A DNA stretch of 64,000 bases from Acidimicrobiaceae bacterium (GCA_026713105.1 JAPOPC010000072.1:62001-126000), one strand, 5' to 3'; counted from the first letter of the stretch, positions 16,288-25,429 are shown. Numbers and translations are program-made. Notes: a model not told the origin generated them from the sequence alone.

Positions 16288-16844
16288 CGGCGCAGATCCT
16301 CCACGGTGTCGATGTCATCGGGTAGCCCTTCGCAGGCTACCGGCACCACGATTTCCGGAAATCGCCGAATCAGCGTCCGTGCGCCCTCGTCGCCGTCGCA
16401 CAGCAGCAGCGGCCAGACCTCGCGTGCCAGCCTGACCGGGTTACCCCGCCGCCCTCCGTAGGTGGCAACGGCGATGCGGCCCTCGCTGGCAGCAACAGCC
16501 CGCCACGCGGCAGACGTCACGAACGGCTGGTCGGCGAGCCCCACGACCACTGCCTCGTGGCCTGCATCCCACGCCCAGCGAGCAGCACAGTGCACCGACG
16601 AGGCGATGCCCGTTTCCCAGCGCTCGTTCGCAATCACGGCAATGACGCCGCCGGCCTCGGCCAGCACTTCGGAGAGATCCACCGCCCCGGTCACGACGAC
16701 GACTGCGTCAAGCCCCGCTCCGCACAGCGCGTCCAGCGAACGGCTGACGACGCTGCGGCCCTCAATGGTGGACAGCAGCTTGTGCTCCGACCCAGCGAAC
16801 CGGGTCCCCGCACCTGCAGCCAGCATCACCCCCGCCGTAGTCAC
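16278..16844 (-). CDS. mocA: MobA/MocA-like molybdenum cofactor nucleotidyltransferase
   Basis: A 188-residue nucleotidyltransferase. The signature LAAGAGTRFAGSEHKLL is at residues 8-24, ANERWETGIASSV follows, and GLADQPFVT is the metal-binding loop; RRGNPVRL matches the substrate loop. In this setting it probably transfers CMP to molybdopterin to make the cytosine dinucleotide cofactor used by CO dehydrogenase/xanthine dehydrogenase enzymes. GTG start. It lies between the acyl-CoA dehydrogenase and coxG, and overlaps coxG. Confidence 0.85.
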   Translation of the reverse strand: MTTAGVMLAAGAGTRFAGSEHKLLSTIEGRSVVSRSLDALCGAGLDAVVVVTGAVDLSEVLAEAGGVIAVIANERWETGIASSVHCAARWAWDAGHEAVVVGLADQPFVTSAAWRAVAASEGRIAVATYGGRRGNPVRLAREVWPLLLCDGDEGARTLIRRFPEIVVPVACEGLPDDIDTVEDLRRWS

Positions 16845-16866
16845 TGGCCGACAACCCCGAGCTCGA

Positions 16867-18033
16867 CTAGTACGAGCGCGGCAAACCGAGCACCTTGGAC
16901 GACACGAAGTTCAGGACCATCTCCTGGCTGACAGGAGCGATCTTCATCAGCCGCGCCTCTCGCCAGTAGCGCTCCACGTCGTACTCCTTGGCGTAGCCGA
17001 AACCGCCGTGGGTCTGCATTGCCCGATCGGCGCACTCGAACGCCGCCTCCGAGGCCAAGTACTTGGCCAGATTGGCCTGCTCGCCACAGCTCAGGCCGTT
17101 GTCGTAGCGCCACGACGCATCGCGCACCACCAGTTCGGCGGCGTGCAGGCGGGCGTGGCTGTCGGCCAGGGGAAAGGCGATGCCCTGGTTCTGACCGATC
17201 GGGCGCCCGAAGATCACTCGGCCTTTCGCATACTCCGCGGCGCGGCGCAGCGCGACGCGGCCGATGCCCAACGCCTCACCGGAGATCAGGATTCGCTCGG
17301 GATTCAGGCCGTCGAGGATGTAGCGGAAGCCTTCGCCTTCCTCGCCGACGCGGCGGTCCACCGGCACCCGCAGGCCGTCGTAGCGGACCTCGCACGACAC
17401 CACCGCGTTGCGGCCCACCTTGGGGATCGGGGTGATGTCGACCGCCGGGTCCTGCAAGTCCACCAGCAGCAGGGTCATGCCCTGAGTCGGGCCGTCGCAC
17501 AGCTCCTTGGGCGTGGTGCGCACCAGCAGCAGGCACACGTCGCAGTAGGGCGCTTTGGTGGTCCACACCTTGGCGCCGGTGATCACGTACTCGTCGCCGT
17601 CACGCTCAGCGCGGGTGCGAATCGATGTGGTGTCGGTGCCGGCGTCGGGCTCGGTGACCCCGAACGCGGCGTGAATGGAGCCATCGGCCACCCCTGGCAG
17701 GATCTCCTTGGCCAGAGCCTCTGAGCCGTATTTCCGCACCGGCTCCATGCCGAAGATCGACAGGTGAAGCGCCGAGCAGCCGTTCATGGCGGCGCCGCTG
17801 GCGGCCACCTCCTCGAGCACGATCGACGCCTCGGTGATGCCTTGGCCGCCGCCGCCGTATTCCTCTGGAATGGCTATGCCGACCCAGCCGCCTTCGGCCA
17901 TGGCGTTGTAGAAGTCCCAGGGGAATTCGTGCTGCTCGTCGCGCTCGCGCCAGTATTCATCGGGGAAGTCGGCACAGACGCGCCGTACGCCCTCGCGGAT
18001 TGCCTCGTGGTCCTCGTTCTGCGTGAAGTCCAT
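16867..18033 (-). CDS. Acyl-CoA dehydrogenase
   Basis: A 388-residue FAD flavoprotein. In order: the helical N-domain with VGIAIPEEYGGGGQGI, the beta domain AAFGVTEPDAGTDTTSI with VITGAKVWTTKAPYCDV, and the C-domain ending QTHGGFGYAKEYDVERYWRE, which carries the expected catalytic Glu of the short/medium-chain type. It oxidises an acyl-CoA to the 2,3-enoyl form; chain specificity is not evident. ATG 18033 fits the family N-terminus and has TAGCGT 7 bases upstream. It is inserted between xdhC and mocA, so co-expression with the Mo-enzyme genes is possible though it also has its own promoter. Confidence 0.93.
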   Translation of the reverse strand: MDFTQNEDHEAIREGVRRVCADFPDEYWRERDEQHEFPWDFYNAMAEGGWVGIAIPEEYGGGGQGITEASIVLEEVAASGAAMNGCSALHLSIFGMEPVRKYGSEALAKEILPGVADGSIHAAFGVTEPDAGTDTTSIRTRAERDGDEYVITGAKVWTTKAPYCDVCLLLVRTTPKELCDGPTQGMTLLLVDLQDPAVDITPIPKVGRNAVVSCEVRYDGLRVPVDRRVGEEGEGFRYILDGLNPERILISGEALGIGRVALRRAAEYAKGRVIFGRPIGQNQGIAFPLADSHARLHAAELVVRDASWRYDNGLSCGEQANLAKYLASEAAFECADRAMQTHGGFGYAKEYDVERYWREARLMKIAPVSQEMVLNFVSSKVLGLPRSY

Positions 18034-18040
18034 TTCGGTG

Positions 18041-18046
18041 ACGCTA
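18041..18046 (-). promoter_or_regulatory. Probable leaderless -10 element (TAGCGT) for acyl-CoA dehydrogenase
   Basis: TAGCGT on the minus strand, 7-base spacer to ATG 18033. Confidence 0.58.
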
Positions 18047-18212
18047 CCGGGCGGTCGTGGTGCGAATCCGAGCCCGGGATGGACGGGGGCAGGCGCACCC
18101 ATGCTCGGACAGGCGCAGCGCCGCCCGCTGCAAGGTGGATGGGCTTTGGCGCTGCGAACTGCGCGTGGGCACCCCTGCCCCCGCCCACCCCTCACACCGT
18201 CGGCCCTATTGA

Positions 18213-19085
18213 TCAGTGGATGCGGCCTTGGCCGTCTCTTAAACGGGGCGCTTGGCGGCCTGTGTGTGCGGCGATGATCTCTGCCACGATCGAGACGGCG
18301 GTTTCCTCTGGGGTGCGGCCGCCGATGTCGAGACCAATCGGCGCCATGACTCGTTCGAGTTCGGAATCGGTGACGCCGGCTTCTCGGAGGCGCTCAGTTC
18401 GCTTCTCGTGGGTCGTTCGGGAGCCCATGGCGCCGAGGTAGCCGACCCGGGTGGGCAGGGCGCCGACGATGGCAGGCACGTCGAACTTGTGGTCGTGGGT
18501 GAGCACGCAGACTGCGTCTCGTGGGCCGAGATCTGCACCGATGCGGTCGAGCAGGCGGTTCGGCCAGTCCACGACGACCTCGTCGGCCATCGGGAAGCGG
18601 CGTTTGGTGGCGAAGACTTCGCGCGCGTCACAGACCGTGACGCGGTAGCCGAGCAGCTTGGCTTGGGAGGCGAGTGCCCTCGTGAAGTCGACGGCGCCGA
18701 AAATCACCATGTGGGGGCGGCGGGCGTGGCACTCGACGAACACGCTGAGATCCATCTGGCGGGCCTCGCCGTGCTGGCCGTAGTGGCGCACCTCGCTGAT
18801 GCCGGCATCGAGCATGCCCAGCGCGTCGCGTTCCACGACGCGGTCGAGGTCCGGATCGCCGAGCGTGCCCAGTGTCGGCGCATCGGGTCGCACGAGCAGC
18901 TTGGCGCCCGGATAAGGGCGCACATCAGACGCAGCGCCCGGGTGAGGGCGCACATCAGACGCAGCGCCCGGGTGAGGGCGCACATCAGACCCAGCGCCCG
19001 CATCAGGGCCCTCGATGATCGTCGCGAGTGCAACCGGCTCCTCAGCCCGGATGGCGTCGCGGAACTCCTCGTAGATGCTGGTCAC
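18213..19085 (-). CDS. xdhC: XdhC-family Mo-hydroxylase maturation protein, with internal repeat
   Basis: A 290-residue protein. The XdhC N-terminal region (EEFRDAIRAEEPVALATII) is followed by three and a half copies of a 10-residue repeat (SDVRPHPGAA register), then a Rossmann domain from about residue 130 with HMVIFGAVDFTRALASQAKL and CVLTHDHKFDVPAI, and the closing RVGYLGAMGSRTTHEKR. XdhC proteins bind molybdenum cofactor, help its sulfuration and hand it to xanthine dehydrogenase/CO dehydrogenase-type enzymes. GTG 19085 overlaps the coxI stop by four bases (GTGA). The repeat lies between the two parts, a place where the family has variable linkers. Confidence 0.9.
   Translation of the reverse strand: MTSIYEEFRDAIRAEEPVALATIIEGPDAGAGSDVRPHPGAASDVRPHPGAASDVRPYPGAKLLVRPDAPTLGTLGDPDLDRVVERDALGMLDAGISEVRHYGQHGEARQMDLSVFVECHARRPHMVIFGAVDFTRALASQAKLLGYRVTVCDAREVFATKRRFPMADEVVVDWPNRLLDRIGADLGPRDAVCVLTHDHKFDVPAIVGALPTRVGYLGAMGSRTTHEKRTERLREAGVTDSELERVMAPIGLDIGGRTPEETAVSIVAEIIAAHTGRQAPRLRDGQGRIH
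18904..19010 (-). repeat. 30-bp tandem repeat, about 3.5 copies, within xdhC
   Basis: Units start at 18904, 18934 and 18964, with a partial unit from 18994. The second and third differ only at the end. In frame, each codes for 10 residues. Confidence 0.95.
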
Positions 19086-19399
19086 CAGTTGAGTTCCTCC
19101 ACGAACAGGTGGATCGTGCCGCCACAGGTGAGACCGACGGCGAATGCCTCGTCGTCGCTGTAGCCGAAGGTGGTGATACCCGGGTCTCGTCGTCCGCCCA
19201 GTAGCTCCAGCGCTTCGCCTACGACGGCGCCCTCGACACATCCGCCCGAGACCGAGCCGGCGACTTCGCCTTCTTCGTTCACGGCCATCGCAGCCCCTGG
19301 GTCGCGTGGCCCCGAGCCCTCGATGTCCACCACCCGGGCGACGGCCACTCTCTGGCCTGCGGACCGCCATCGGTCGATGTCATTCAGGATCTCGTCCAT
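19082..19399 (-). CDS. coxI: XdhC/CoxI-domain protein (CoxI-like)
   Basis: A 105-residue stand-alone XdhC/CoxI domain: VVDIEGSGPRDPGAAMAV, then VAGSVSGGCVEGAVVGEAL and the C-terminal AVGLTCGGTIHLFVEE. The two Cys-containing blocks (GGC and TCGG) are the family hallmarks. It is the N-terminal half of the XdhC system encoded separately from the Rossmann-containing XdhC that follows, and the two genes overlap by four bases, so the products probably act together in Mo-hydroxylase maturation. Confidence 0.88.
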   Translation of the reverse strand: MDEILNDIDRWRSAGQRVAVARVVDIEGSGPRDPGAAMAVNEEGEVAGSVSGGCVEGAVVGEALELLGGRRDPGITTFGYSDDEAFAVGLTCGGTIHLFVEELNW

Positions 19400-19459
19400 C
19401 TGTCCAGTCTCGCCTTCTCGGTGAGTGATCCGTCGGGTGAGGTCGCGATGCTGCCCGAC

Positions 19460-20629
19460 TCAGGCCGCGATGGCGGCAGCCAGATGTTCGAGCGAATCGA
19501 AGGAATGACCTTCGATGAACTCGTCGACATGCGGCAACGCCGCGGCCATGCCACGGGCCAGCGGCGCATAGCCGGGAGTGTGCTTGAGCGGGTTGACCCA
19601 CACAAGCCGGTGGGTGACCAAGTGCAATCGCGCCATCTGCTCGGCCAGTTCGTCAGGAGCTCCACGGTCCCAGCCGTCCGAGCAGATCACCACGATCGCA
19701 CCGCGAGCGTGGCCTCTCACTCCCCAACGATCGTTGAACTCATGCAGTGTTACACCCAGCCGGGTGCCGCCCGACCAGTCCTGTACCGAGTCGGAGGCGG
19801 CCCGCAAACCAGCGTCGGGATCGCGGGATGACAGCTCTCGGGTGACCCGGGTGAGCTGGGTGCCGATCGTGAATGCCTCCACCCGAGTGCGGCCGACCAC
19901 CGCGGCATGAGCGAAACGCACGAGCGCACGGGCGTAGGGCTCCATGGAGCCAGATATGTCGAGCAGCAGCACCAGGCGCCGCGGCTTGCGGTCGCCGGTC
20001 AGGAACTCGCGGCGGATGGCCTCGCCTCCCGTGCGCAGGGCACGGCGGATCGTGCGGCGAAGATCGGGTCGCCGGGAGACGCGCTTTGCCCGAACGGCGC
20101 GCCGCGAGCGCCGGGTGACCGCCCGGAAGCGCAGTTCGCCCATCAGCGCATGAAGCTCGGTCAGCTCTGTGTCGTTGCAGTCGGCGAAGTCTTTGTGACG
20201 CAGCGTCTCGACATCGCTGTAGCGGACGCGCAGCGTGGGGCCGGTGTCGGGCTCATCGCCACCGGCTGGCGGCGCTGCGTCGCTGTCGTCCTCAGTGTCC
20301 GTAGCCAGCGTCACCGAGATCGGCGGCAGCTCCACGACGATCCCGCTGGGCGTACGGCCCTCCCAGAAGACGGCGAATGCGCGATCGTAGACGCCGATAT
20401 CGGCGGGACTTCCCACCAGCGTCGCCCTGCCTGCCCAGTACACGTCCTCACGGTTGGCAACACCGAGCAGCCGGAGCGCTTCGGTGAAGGCCATGACCCG
20501 CCGGATCGTGACCACCAGCCCTGCGCCGCGCAGGATGGACGAGAACGCCGAGGCCAAGCGCTCGGGCTCGTTGACGTGACCGTCGCTTGCCGACGCGGGG
20601 GCACCCAATTCAGTGCCGGCGGCGCTCAT
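19460..20629 (-). CDS. coxE: CoxE-type von Willebrand factor A protein
   Basis: A 389-residue protein of the VWA CoxE family. The N-terminal helical part (ERLASAFSSILRGAGL) is followed by an acidic insert (about 125-148), a very basic region (RRSRRAVRAKRVSRRPDLRR) and a VWA domain from about residue 220 with the MIDAS motif LLLDISGSMEPYA. Downstream are WSGGTRLGVTLHEF and IVVICSDGWDRGAP, the other metal-site strands. With the adjacent CoxD MoxR-type ATPase it forms the VWA/AAA pair that assembles or activates the Cu/Mo site of CO dehydrogenase-like enzymes. Confidence 0.9.
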   Translation of the reverse strand: MSAAGTELGAPASASDGHVNEPERLASAFSSILRGAGLVVTIRRVMAFTEALRLLGVANREDVYWAGRATLVGSPADIGVYDRAFAVFWEGRTPSGIVVELPPISVTLATDTEDDSDAAPPAGGDEPDTGPTLRVRYSDVETLRHKDFADCNDTELTELHALMGELRFRAVTRRSRRAVRAKRVSRRPDLRRTIRRALRTGGEAIRREFLTGDRKPRRLVLLLDISGSMEPYARALVRFAHAAVVGRTRVEAFTIGTQLTRVTRELSSRDPDAGLRAASDSVQDWSGGTRLGVTLHEFNDRWGVRGHARGAIVVICSDGWDRGAPDELAEQMARLHLVTHRLVWVNPLKHTPGYAPLARGMAAALPHVDEFIEGHSFDSLEHLAAAIAA

Positions 20630-20640
20630 GGCTCGCTCAA

Positions 20641-21546
20641 TCAGGCCTCGGCCACGGCGGCCATGATCATCTCCATGCCCACCGAGGTGACTCGCTGCTG
20701 GTCCTCGCGATACTTCAGCACCGTGCCCAGCGTGGCTTCCAGCATGGGGGTATCGAGCTCGGCAGCTCCGAGACGTCCCAAGGCCGTTGCCCAGTCGATG
20801 GTCTCGGCCACACCGGGCGGTTTGTACAGCCGCATGTCGCGCATGACCGACACAGCCGACGCCACTTGCCGAGCGAGCGTGCCGTCCACGTCGGGCAGCT
20901 TGAGCTTGACAATCTCAACCTCCCGGTCCACCGATGGATGCGACACCCAGTGGTACAGGCAGCGTCTCTTGAGGGCATCGTGCACGTCGCGGGTGCGGTT
21001 GGAGGTGACCACCACAAGCGGCGGCTGGGCCGCCGTGATCGTGCCCAGCTCGGGCACGGTGACGGTGAAATCCGACAGCACCTCGAGCAGGAACGCCTCG
21101 AATTCGTCGTCCGCGCGGTCGACTTCGTCGATCAACAGCACAGCGGGTGTGGCGTCGTCGTGGTCGATGGCCCGCAGCAGCGGCCGGCGAATCAGGAAAC
21201 GCTCCGAATACAGCTCGTCCTCGATGGCCTCGGCGTCGGCCGCCGCACGCCCTGCGGCCTCCGCAGTGCGCAGGTGGAGGAGTTGGCGTGTGTAGTCCCA
21301 TTCGTAGAGCGCTTGGGCAGCATCGATGCCCTCGTAGCACTGCAGGCGAATGAAATCGCCTCCGATCCAGGCCGCAAGCACCTTGGCCAGCTCGGTCTTG
21401 CCGACTCCCGCGTCGCCCTCGAGGAACAGCGGTCGACCCATCGTGAGCGAGAGGTAGACCACCGTCGAGAGGCCTTCATCGGGCAGATACCCGTGCTTGG
21501 TCAATGCCGCGGAGACATCAGCAGTGGTACTGGGCGCCGTGAACAC
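20641..21546 (-). CDS. coxD: CoxD-type MoxR AAA+ ATPase
   Basis: A 301-residue MoxR-family ATPase. Walker A is LEGDAGVGKTELAK, Walker B is VLLIDEVDRADDEFEAF, sensor 1 is VVVTSNRTRDV and the arginine region is ALKRRCLYHWV. The start is GTG 21546: the longer open frame overlaps the TPR gene and lacks conserved sequence. Partner of the CoxE VWA protein 11 bases downstream. Such pairs remodel Mo-hydroxylases during metal-site maturation; by family this points to the CO dehydrogenase type, but other Mo-hydroxylases use the same chaperones. Confidence 0.9.
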   Translation of the reverse strand: MFTAPSTTADVSAALTKHGYLPDEGLSTVVYLSLTMGRPLFLEGDAGVGKTELAKVLAAWIGGDFIRLQCYEGIDAAQALYEWDYTRQLLHLRTAEAAGRAAADAEAIEDELYSERFLIRRPLLRAIDHDDATPAVLLIDEVDRADDEFEAFLLEVLSDFTVTVPELGTITAAQPPLVVVTSNRTRDVHDALKRRCLYHWVSHPSVDREVEIVKLKLPDVDGTLARQVASAVSVMRDMRLYKPPGVAETIDWATALGRLGAAELDTPMLEATLGTVLKYREDQQRVTSVGMEMIMAAVAEA

Positions 21547-21571
21547 AGCGGCCAAGGCTACGCCCTGGCAT

Positions 21572-23245
21572 TCACCCCGATGCAGCAGCCTCCAAGCGGC
21601 AGAAGCAGGACGCTGTGATGGGCACATCTGCCCGTGCAATAGCGAGGTCGAGACGCTGGCGGATCAGCGGCTCTTCCACCCTCTCGTTGCGCCGGACGAG
21701 GCACTCGTGCAAGCCGTGGAGGCTCCAGACGTTGTCGGGATGCTGGCAGGGGCGGCGCAGCTGGTCATCGAGGCCCAGGTCGGCTCGGTACAGCGCCTCG
21801 GCCTCTTCGAACTGGCCCTGTTCTGACAGCAACGCGGCCAGGGCGTGACGCGTCGGCTGCATCCAGCCCCAAGGCTCGTCGTAGGGCAGGTTGTCGTCGA
21901 GTTCGACCGCCTCGCGGAGATGGGCGAAGGCGACGTCGAAGTTGCCGAGCCGGTACTCGACCTCGCCGTGCAGCATGGCCTCGGCCACGGCCAGGATGTC
22001 GAGGCCGGTGTTGTTGAACAGCGTCCGGCTCGGCAGCACATGAGCCTTGGCCGTGATGAACGCCTCGCGTTCGGCCAGCGCCTCGTCGACCTGGTTCAGC
22101 GAGGCGTAGGCAACGGTGCGGGCGTAGCGCATCATGGCCGTGGTCACGCAATAGAACTGCTGGTCGAATGGCAGGTGCTGATCGAGGATCTCGTGCCACT
22201 TGCCGAATCGCACGAACACGTGCTGCTTGATCGCCACGAATCCCTCGAGCCAGTCGGCCATCGGCGGCGAGCCCTGACGCAGCAGTTCCTCGGGCAGCGT
22301 GCGGTTCATCTCTTCGGCCGCTTCGAGGGCCGGGGCGTACTGGCCGGCCAGCATCGCCCCGTACACCTTGAAGTGATAATCGTGGCAGCGGTAGGCGGAA
22401 TAGAAGTTCATCGGACCCTTGAGATCCAGGTACTTCCGATCGGCGACGATCGCCGCTGAGTTGCGGGTGACGACGTTGTGGTAGTGACCGCACAGCACGT
22501 CGATATGGGTGGGCATGTGCACCAGGTGCCCAGCATCGGGCGCCAGCTCGACGAGCCGGTCGCCAGCAGCCAAGGCCCGCTCGGGATGCGGCGACATCTC
22601 CATGAGATGGATGTACATGTGCAGCAAGCCCAGGTGACTGTTGGCGCCTTTGGCATCGAGGACATCGAACGCCGACTCCAGCACGTCGACTGCTTCGAGT
22701 GTTCCCGCGCCCTGCGCCGGCTCGCGGGTCACCAAGTCCCAGAGCCCCCATGGGGTCCGGTTCATGATCGCCTCCGCGAACAGCGAGCAGACATCAAGGT
22801 CGTCGCCGTAGGTCCGGTACACCTCGCGCATTGCATCCGCGTATGCGTCATTCCAGCGCCGGAAGTCGTCGGGGCCGGGTTCGTGGGGATCAGACGGGTA
22901 GCGATGCGCCAGCGCGCCGATCAGCGCCTGCTCGAGATCGCTGATGTCTGCGCAAGTCGATACAGCCAGGGCCGTCTCGGCCCGGGCCCGCTTCAGTGAC
23001 GTGCACAGGTCGTCTTCGTCGAACTCTTCCCACGCCTTGTTGTAGTTGGGGCCGACGGCGTACGCGATACCCCAGTGGGCCATCGCGAAGTGGACATCGT
23101 GCAGCAGCGCACGCTCGAAGCAGGCAATCGCCTCTTCGTGGTGGAAGCCGTAGCACCAAGCCATGCCTCGGTCGAACCAGAGCTGGGCTTCAGCGTCGGG
23201 CGTCGTCACCGGCCAGCGGTACGAGCCCAAATCGAAGTACGCCAT
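21572..23245 (-). CDS. Tetratricopeptide-repeat protein
   Basis: A 557-residue all-helical TPR protein without a signal peptide. Recognisable repeats include AQLWFDRGMAWCYGFHHEEA with ACFERALLHDVHFAMAHWGI, the GNFDVAFAHLREAVELDD unit near residue 470 and GQFEEAEALYRADLGLDDQ near 510. Large proteins of this type occur in many environmental bacteria with no assigned role. ATG 23245 is preferred; an in-frame ATG 20 codons upstream is possible. It ends 25 bases before coxD on the same strand, so it may be the first gene of the cox accessory operon, but no functional link is shown. Confidence 0.75.
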   Translation of the reverse strand: MAYFDLGSYRWPVTTPDAEAQLWFDRGMAWCYGFHHEEAIACFERALLHDVHFAMAHWGIAYAVGPNYNKAWEEFDEDDLCTSLKRARAETALAVSTCADISDLEQALIGALAHRYPSDPHEPGPDDFRRWNDAYADAMREVYRTYGDDLDVCSLFAEAIMNRTPWGLWDLVTREPAQGAGTLEAVDVLESAFDVLDAKGANSHLGLLHMYIHLMEMSPHPERALAAGDRLVELAPDAGHLVHMPTHIDVLCGHYHNVVTRNSAAIVADRKYLDLKGPMNFYSAYRCHDYHFKVYGAMLAGQYAPALEAAEEMNRTLPEELLRQGSPPMADWLEGFVAIKQHVFVRFGKWHEILDQHLPFDQQFYCVTTAMMRYARTVAYASLNQVDEALAEREAFITAKAHVLPSRTLFNNTGLDILAVAEAMLHGEVEYRLGNFDVAFAHLREAVELDDNLPYDEPWGWMQPTRHALAALLSEQGQFEEAEALYRADLGLDDQLRRPCQHPDNVWSLHGLHECLVRRNERVEEPLIRQRLDLAIARADVPITASCFCRLEAAASG

Positions 23246-23379
23246 TGCCGTTTCCCGAACCCCCTCAGCCGTGTAGCTGCTTCCCAATTGCACAGTATCT
23301 CTCATGAAACTGGCCTAAACCATGCGAGTTGTTCACATCACGAATGCGGGCATGTCCGCGACGCGTAAGCCTGTCGTGC

Positions 23380-24207
23380 TCAGCCCACGGCGATCATCGT
23401 CGTGCCGGTCAGCGCAGTGGCGATGCCGGCGGCTTGCCACCAGCGCAGCGTGTCGTCATCGAAGAGCACCGCCAAGGCGATCGTCACCACCGGGTAGAGC
23501 GACGCCGCTACCGCGACCTCACTGAGCGGGCCTCGTTGCAGTCCGGCGATGAAGGCGCCCATGCCCGCCCCGCCAGCGACGCCCCCGGCGAAACCGGCGA
23601 GTCGGAGCGACGGGGGCAGCATCTGGGGTATCCGTCGGATCCTCGTCACTGCCAGCATGCAAGCCAGAGCCGCCATCCGCTGCGTGACCGCTGGCCACAT
23701 GCCGCTGTCGGCGCTGGTCTCGCTCAGCAGCACGGTGGCTGTCGCAAACGAGACGCCGGCCAGGAGTGCGAACGCGACGCCCCGCCCAACGTCCCCACGC
23801 AGATCCGGAACGATGACCGCCGCCAGCAGCCCGGCGATGGTCACTGCGATGCCTGCGGCTGCCACTGCCGAGGGCCGCTCGCCGGCCCCGAGCCCATATG
23901 CCAGTGGCCCCAGCGCGGTGGAGGCCGCCACAACGGGCGAGGCAATCGCTGCGGAGGAAACCGCCATGCTGTGCCACATCGCCGAGAGCGCAAGCGCCAT
24001 CAGTGCTCCCGAGACTGCCCCGAGCGCGAGGGCGGCGCCGTTCGCAGAGCTCGGCACCGCCAGCAACAGCACAACCGTCACGACCAGGCCGCCCATGAAG
24101 GCGGTGCCGACGGCGGTCATGGCCCGAGCGCGCCGACTGCAGTAGCGACCGAAGTAGTCGGATACGCCGATTAAAACCGACGCCGCAGCACCCAGCAGCA
24201 CCGGCAT
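23380..24207 (-). CDS. EamA/DMT-family transporter
   Basis: A 275-residue integral membrane protein with about ten hydrophobic segments arranged as two EamA repeats. Repeat 1 includes AALALGAVSGALMALALSAM and repeat 2 includes GVAFALLAGVSFATATVLLS with PLSEVAVAASLYPVVTIALA at the usual conserved position. Such permeases export or import small metabolites; substrate unknown. TAGCGT is located 9 bases before ATG 24207. It stands between the TPR gene and the sugar ABC operon, both on the same strand but separated by their own spacing. Confidence 0.85.
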   Translation of the reverse strand: MPVLLGAAASVLIGVSDYFGRYCSRRARAMTAVGTAFMGGLVVTVVLLLAVPSSANGAALALGAVSGALMALALSAMWHSMAVSSAAIASPVVAASTALGPLAYGLGAGERPSAVAAAGIAVTIAGLLAAVIVPDLRGDVGRGVAFALLAGVSFATATVLLSETSADSGMWPAVTQRMAALACMLAVTRIRRIPQMLPPSLRLAGFAGGVAGGAGMGAFIAGLQRGPLSEVAVAASLYPVVTIALAVLFDDDTLRWWQAAGIATALTGTTMIAVG

Positions 24208-24216
24208 GCGATTCGC

Positions 24217-24222
24217 ACGCTA
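24217..24222 (-). promoter_or_regulatory. Probable leaderless -10 element (TAGCGT) for the EamA transporter
   Basis: TAGCGT on the minus strand, 9-base spacer to ATG 24207. Confidence 0.5.
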
Positions 24223-24262
24223 GTGGTGCGTCTCGGGCGACCCGCTGGCCGCTGCAGACGGT

Positions 24263-25429
24263 TCAGTCGCGAATAACGCTGCCAGTCGCCATATCGAAGA
24301 AGTGCAGCGCCGACACGTCGATGGCGATCTCGATGCGTTGACCGACGCGCGCCTCGCTCTGCTGGGCAAACCGGCCCAAGAAGGCGCTGCCGAGGTCCTC
24401 GGAATCATCCGCATCGGTCGTCGGGCCGCCAGATTCGACACGTTGGACACCGATGTCGAGATGCGCCACGATCTCAGATCCGAGTTCCTCGAGCAGTTGC
24501 ACATTGGCGCTGATCCGCTGGCCCCCCTCCGGGGCCAGTGCAGCGTCGTAGACGTCATCGGGCCGGATGCCACACACCAGGCGCCTGCCTTCGTGGGCGC
24601 GCAGCGCCGGACAGTCATCAAGAAACGAGAGCGGCATTTCAACCGTTTGATCAGCCATCTCCACGGTGATCGCGGCATCGCCGATCGAGATCACCGACTC
24701 GAAGAGATTCATCGCCGGTGATCCGACGAATCCTGCGACAAACATGTTCTCGGGCTGGCGGTAGAGCACGGAGGGTTTGTCGACTTGCTGGAGCACGCCG
24801 CCGTTGAGCACGGCCACCCGATCACCCATGGTCATCGCCTCGACCTGATCGTGGGTGACATAGACGGTGGTGACGCCGAGATCTTGCTGGATTCGGGAGA
24901 TCTCGCTGCGCATGTACACGCGCAGCTTCGCATCGAGATTTGACAGCGGCTCGTCCATGAGAAACACCGCCGGTTCGCGCACAATTGCCCGTCCCATGGC
25001 GACGCGCTGGCGCTGTCCGCCTGACAGCGCCGCCGGTTTGCGGTCGAGATACTCCGTCAGATGCAGCACTTCGGCTGTCCGCTGAACCCGCTCGTCGATC
25101 TCGGGCTTTGGTGTCTTCGACAGCTTCAGCGGATAGGCGATGTTCTTGCGCACCGTGAGATGCGGGTACAGCGCATAGTTCTGGAAGACCATGGCGATGT
25201 CTCGGTCTCGCGGATGCACCTTTGTCATGTCGGCATTGCCGATTCGCAGGGTCCCGCTGGAAATCTCCTCGAGACCGGCGACCATGCGCAGCGCCGTCGA
25301 TTTGCCGCAGCCCGATGGACCGACAAACACGACGAACTCGCCGTCATCGATACTCAGGCTCATGGCGTTCACGGCGGTGACGCCGCCCGGATACACCTTC
25401 GTCAGCTCAGCGAGCTCAACCGTCGCCAT
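24263..25429 (-). CDS. Carbohydrate ABC transporter ATPase (MsmK/UgpC/MalK type)
   Basis: A 388-residue ATPase. Walker A is GPSGCGKSTAL, Q-loop VFQNYALYPH, signature LSGGQRQRVAMGRA, Walker B VFLMDEPLSNLDAKLR, H-switch VTHDQVEAM. The C-terminal third is the OB-fold (TOBE) regulatory region of MalK-like proteins, with VCGIRPDDV. An acidic insert (TTDADDSEDLG) interrupts it. Two ATG codons lie six bases apart; AAGGAG sits 7 bases before ATG 25429 but almost touches ATG 25435, which favours 25429. It overlaps the DUF4870-like gene by 14 bases and is the last gene of the galactoside operon. Confidence 0.93.
   Translation of the reverse strand: MATVELAELTKVYPGGVTAVNAMSLSIDDGEFVVFVGPSGCGKSTALRMVAGLEEISSGTLRIGNADMTKVHPRDRDIAMVFQNYALYPHLTVRKNIAYPLKLSKTPKPEIDERVQRTAEVLHLTEYLDRKPAALSGGQRQRVAMGRAIVREPAVFLMDEPLSNLDAKLRVYMRSEISRIQQDLGVTTVYVTHDQVEAMTMGDRVAVLNGGVLQQVDKPSVLYRQPENMFVAGFVGSPAMNLFESVISIGDAAITVEMADQTVEMPLSFLDDCPALRAHEGRRLVCGIRPDDVYDAALAPEGGQRISANVQLLEELGSEIVAHLDIGVQRVESGGPTTDADDSEDLGSAFLGRFAQQSEARVGQRIEIAIDVSALHFFDMATGSVIRD

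Noticed and set aside
16867-18033. Acyl-CoA dehydrogenase as a dedicated part of the Mo-enzyme maturation system
   Set aside because: It has its own promoter-like hexamer and no known role in that process; its position may be incidental.
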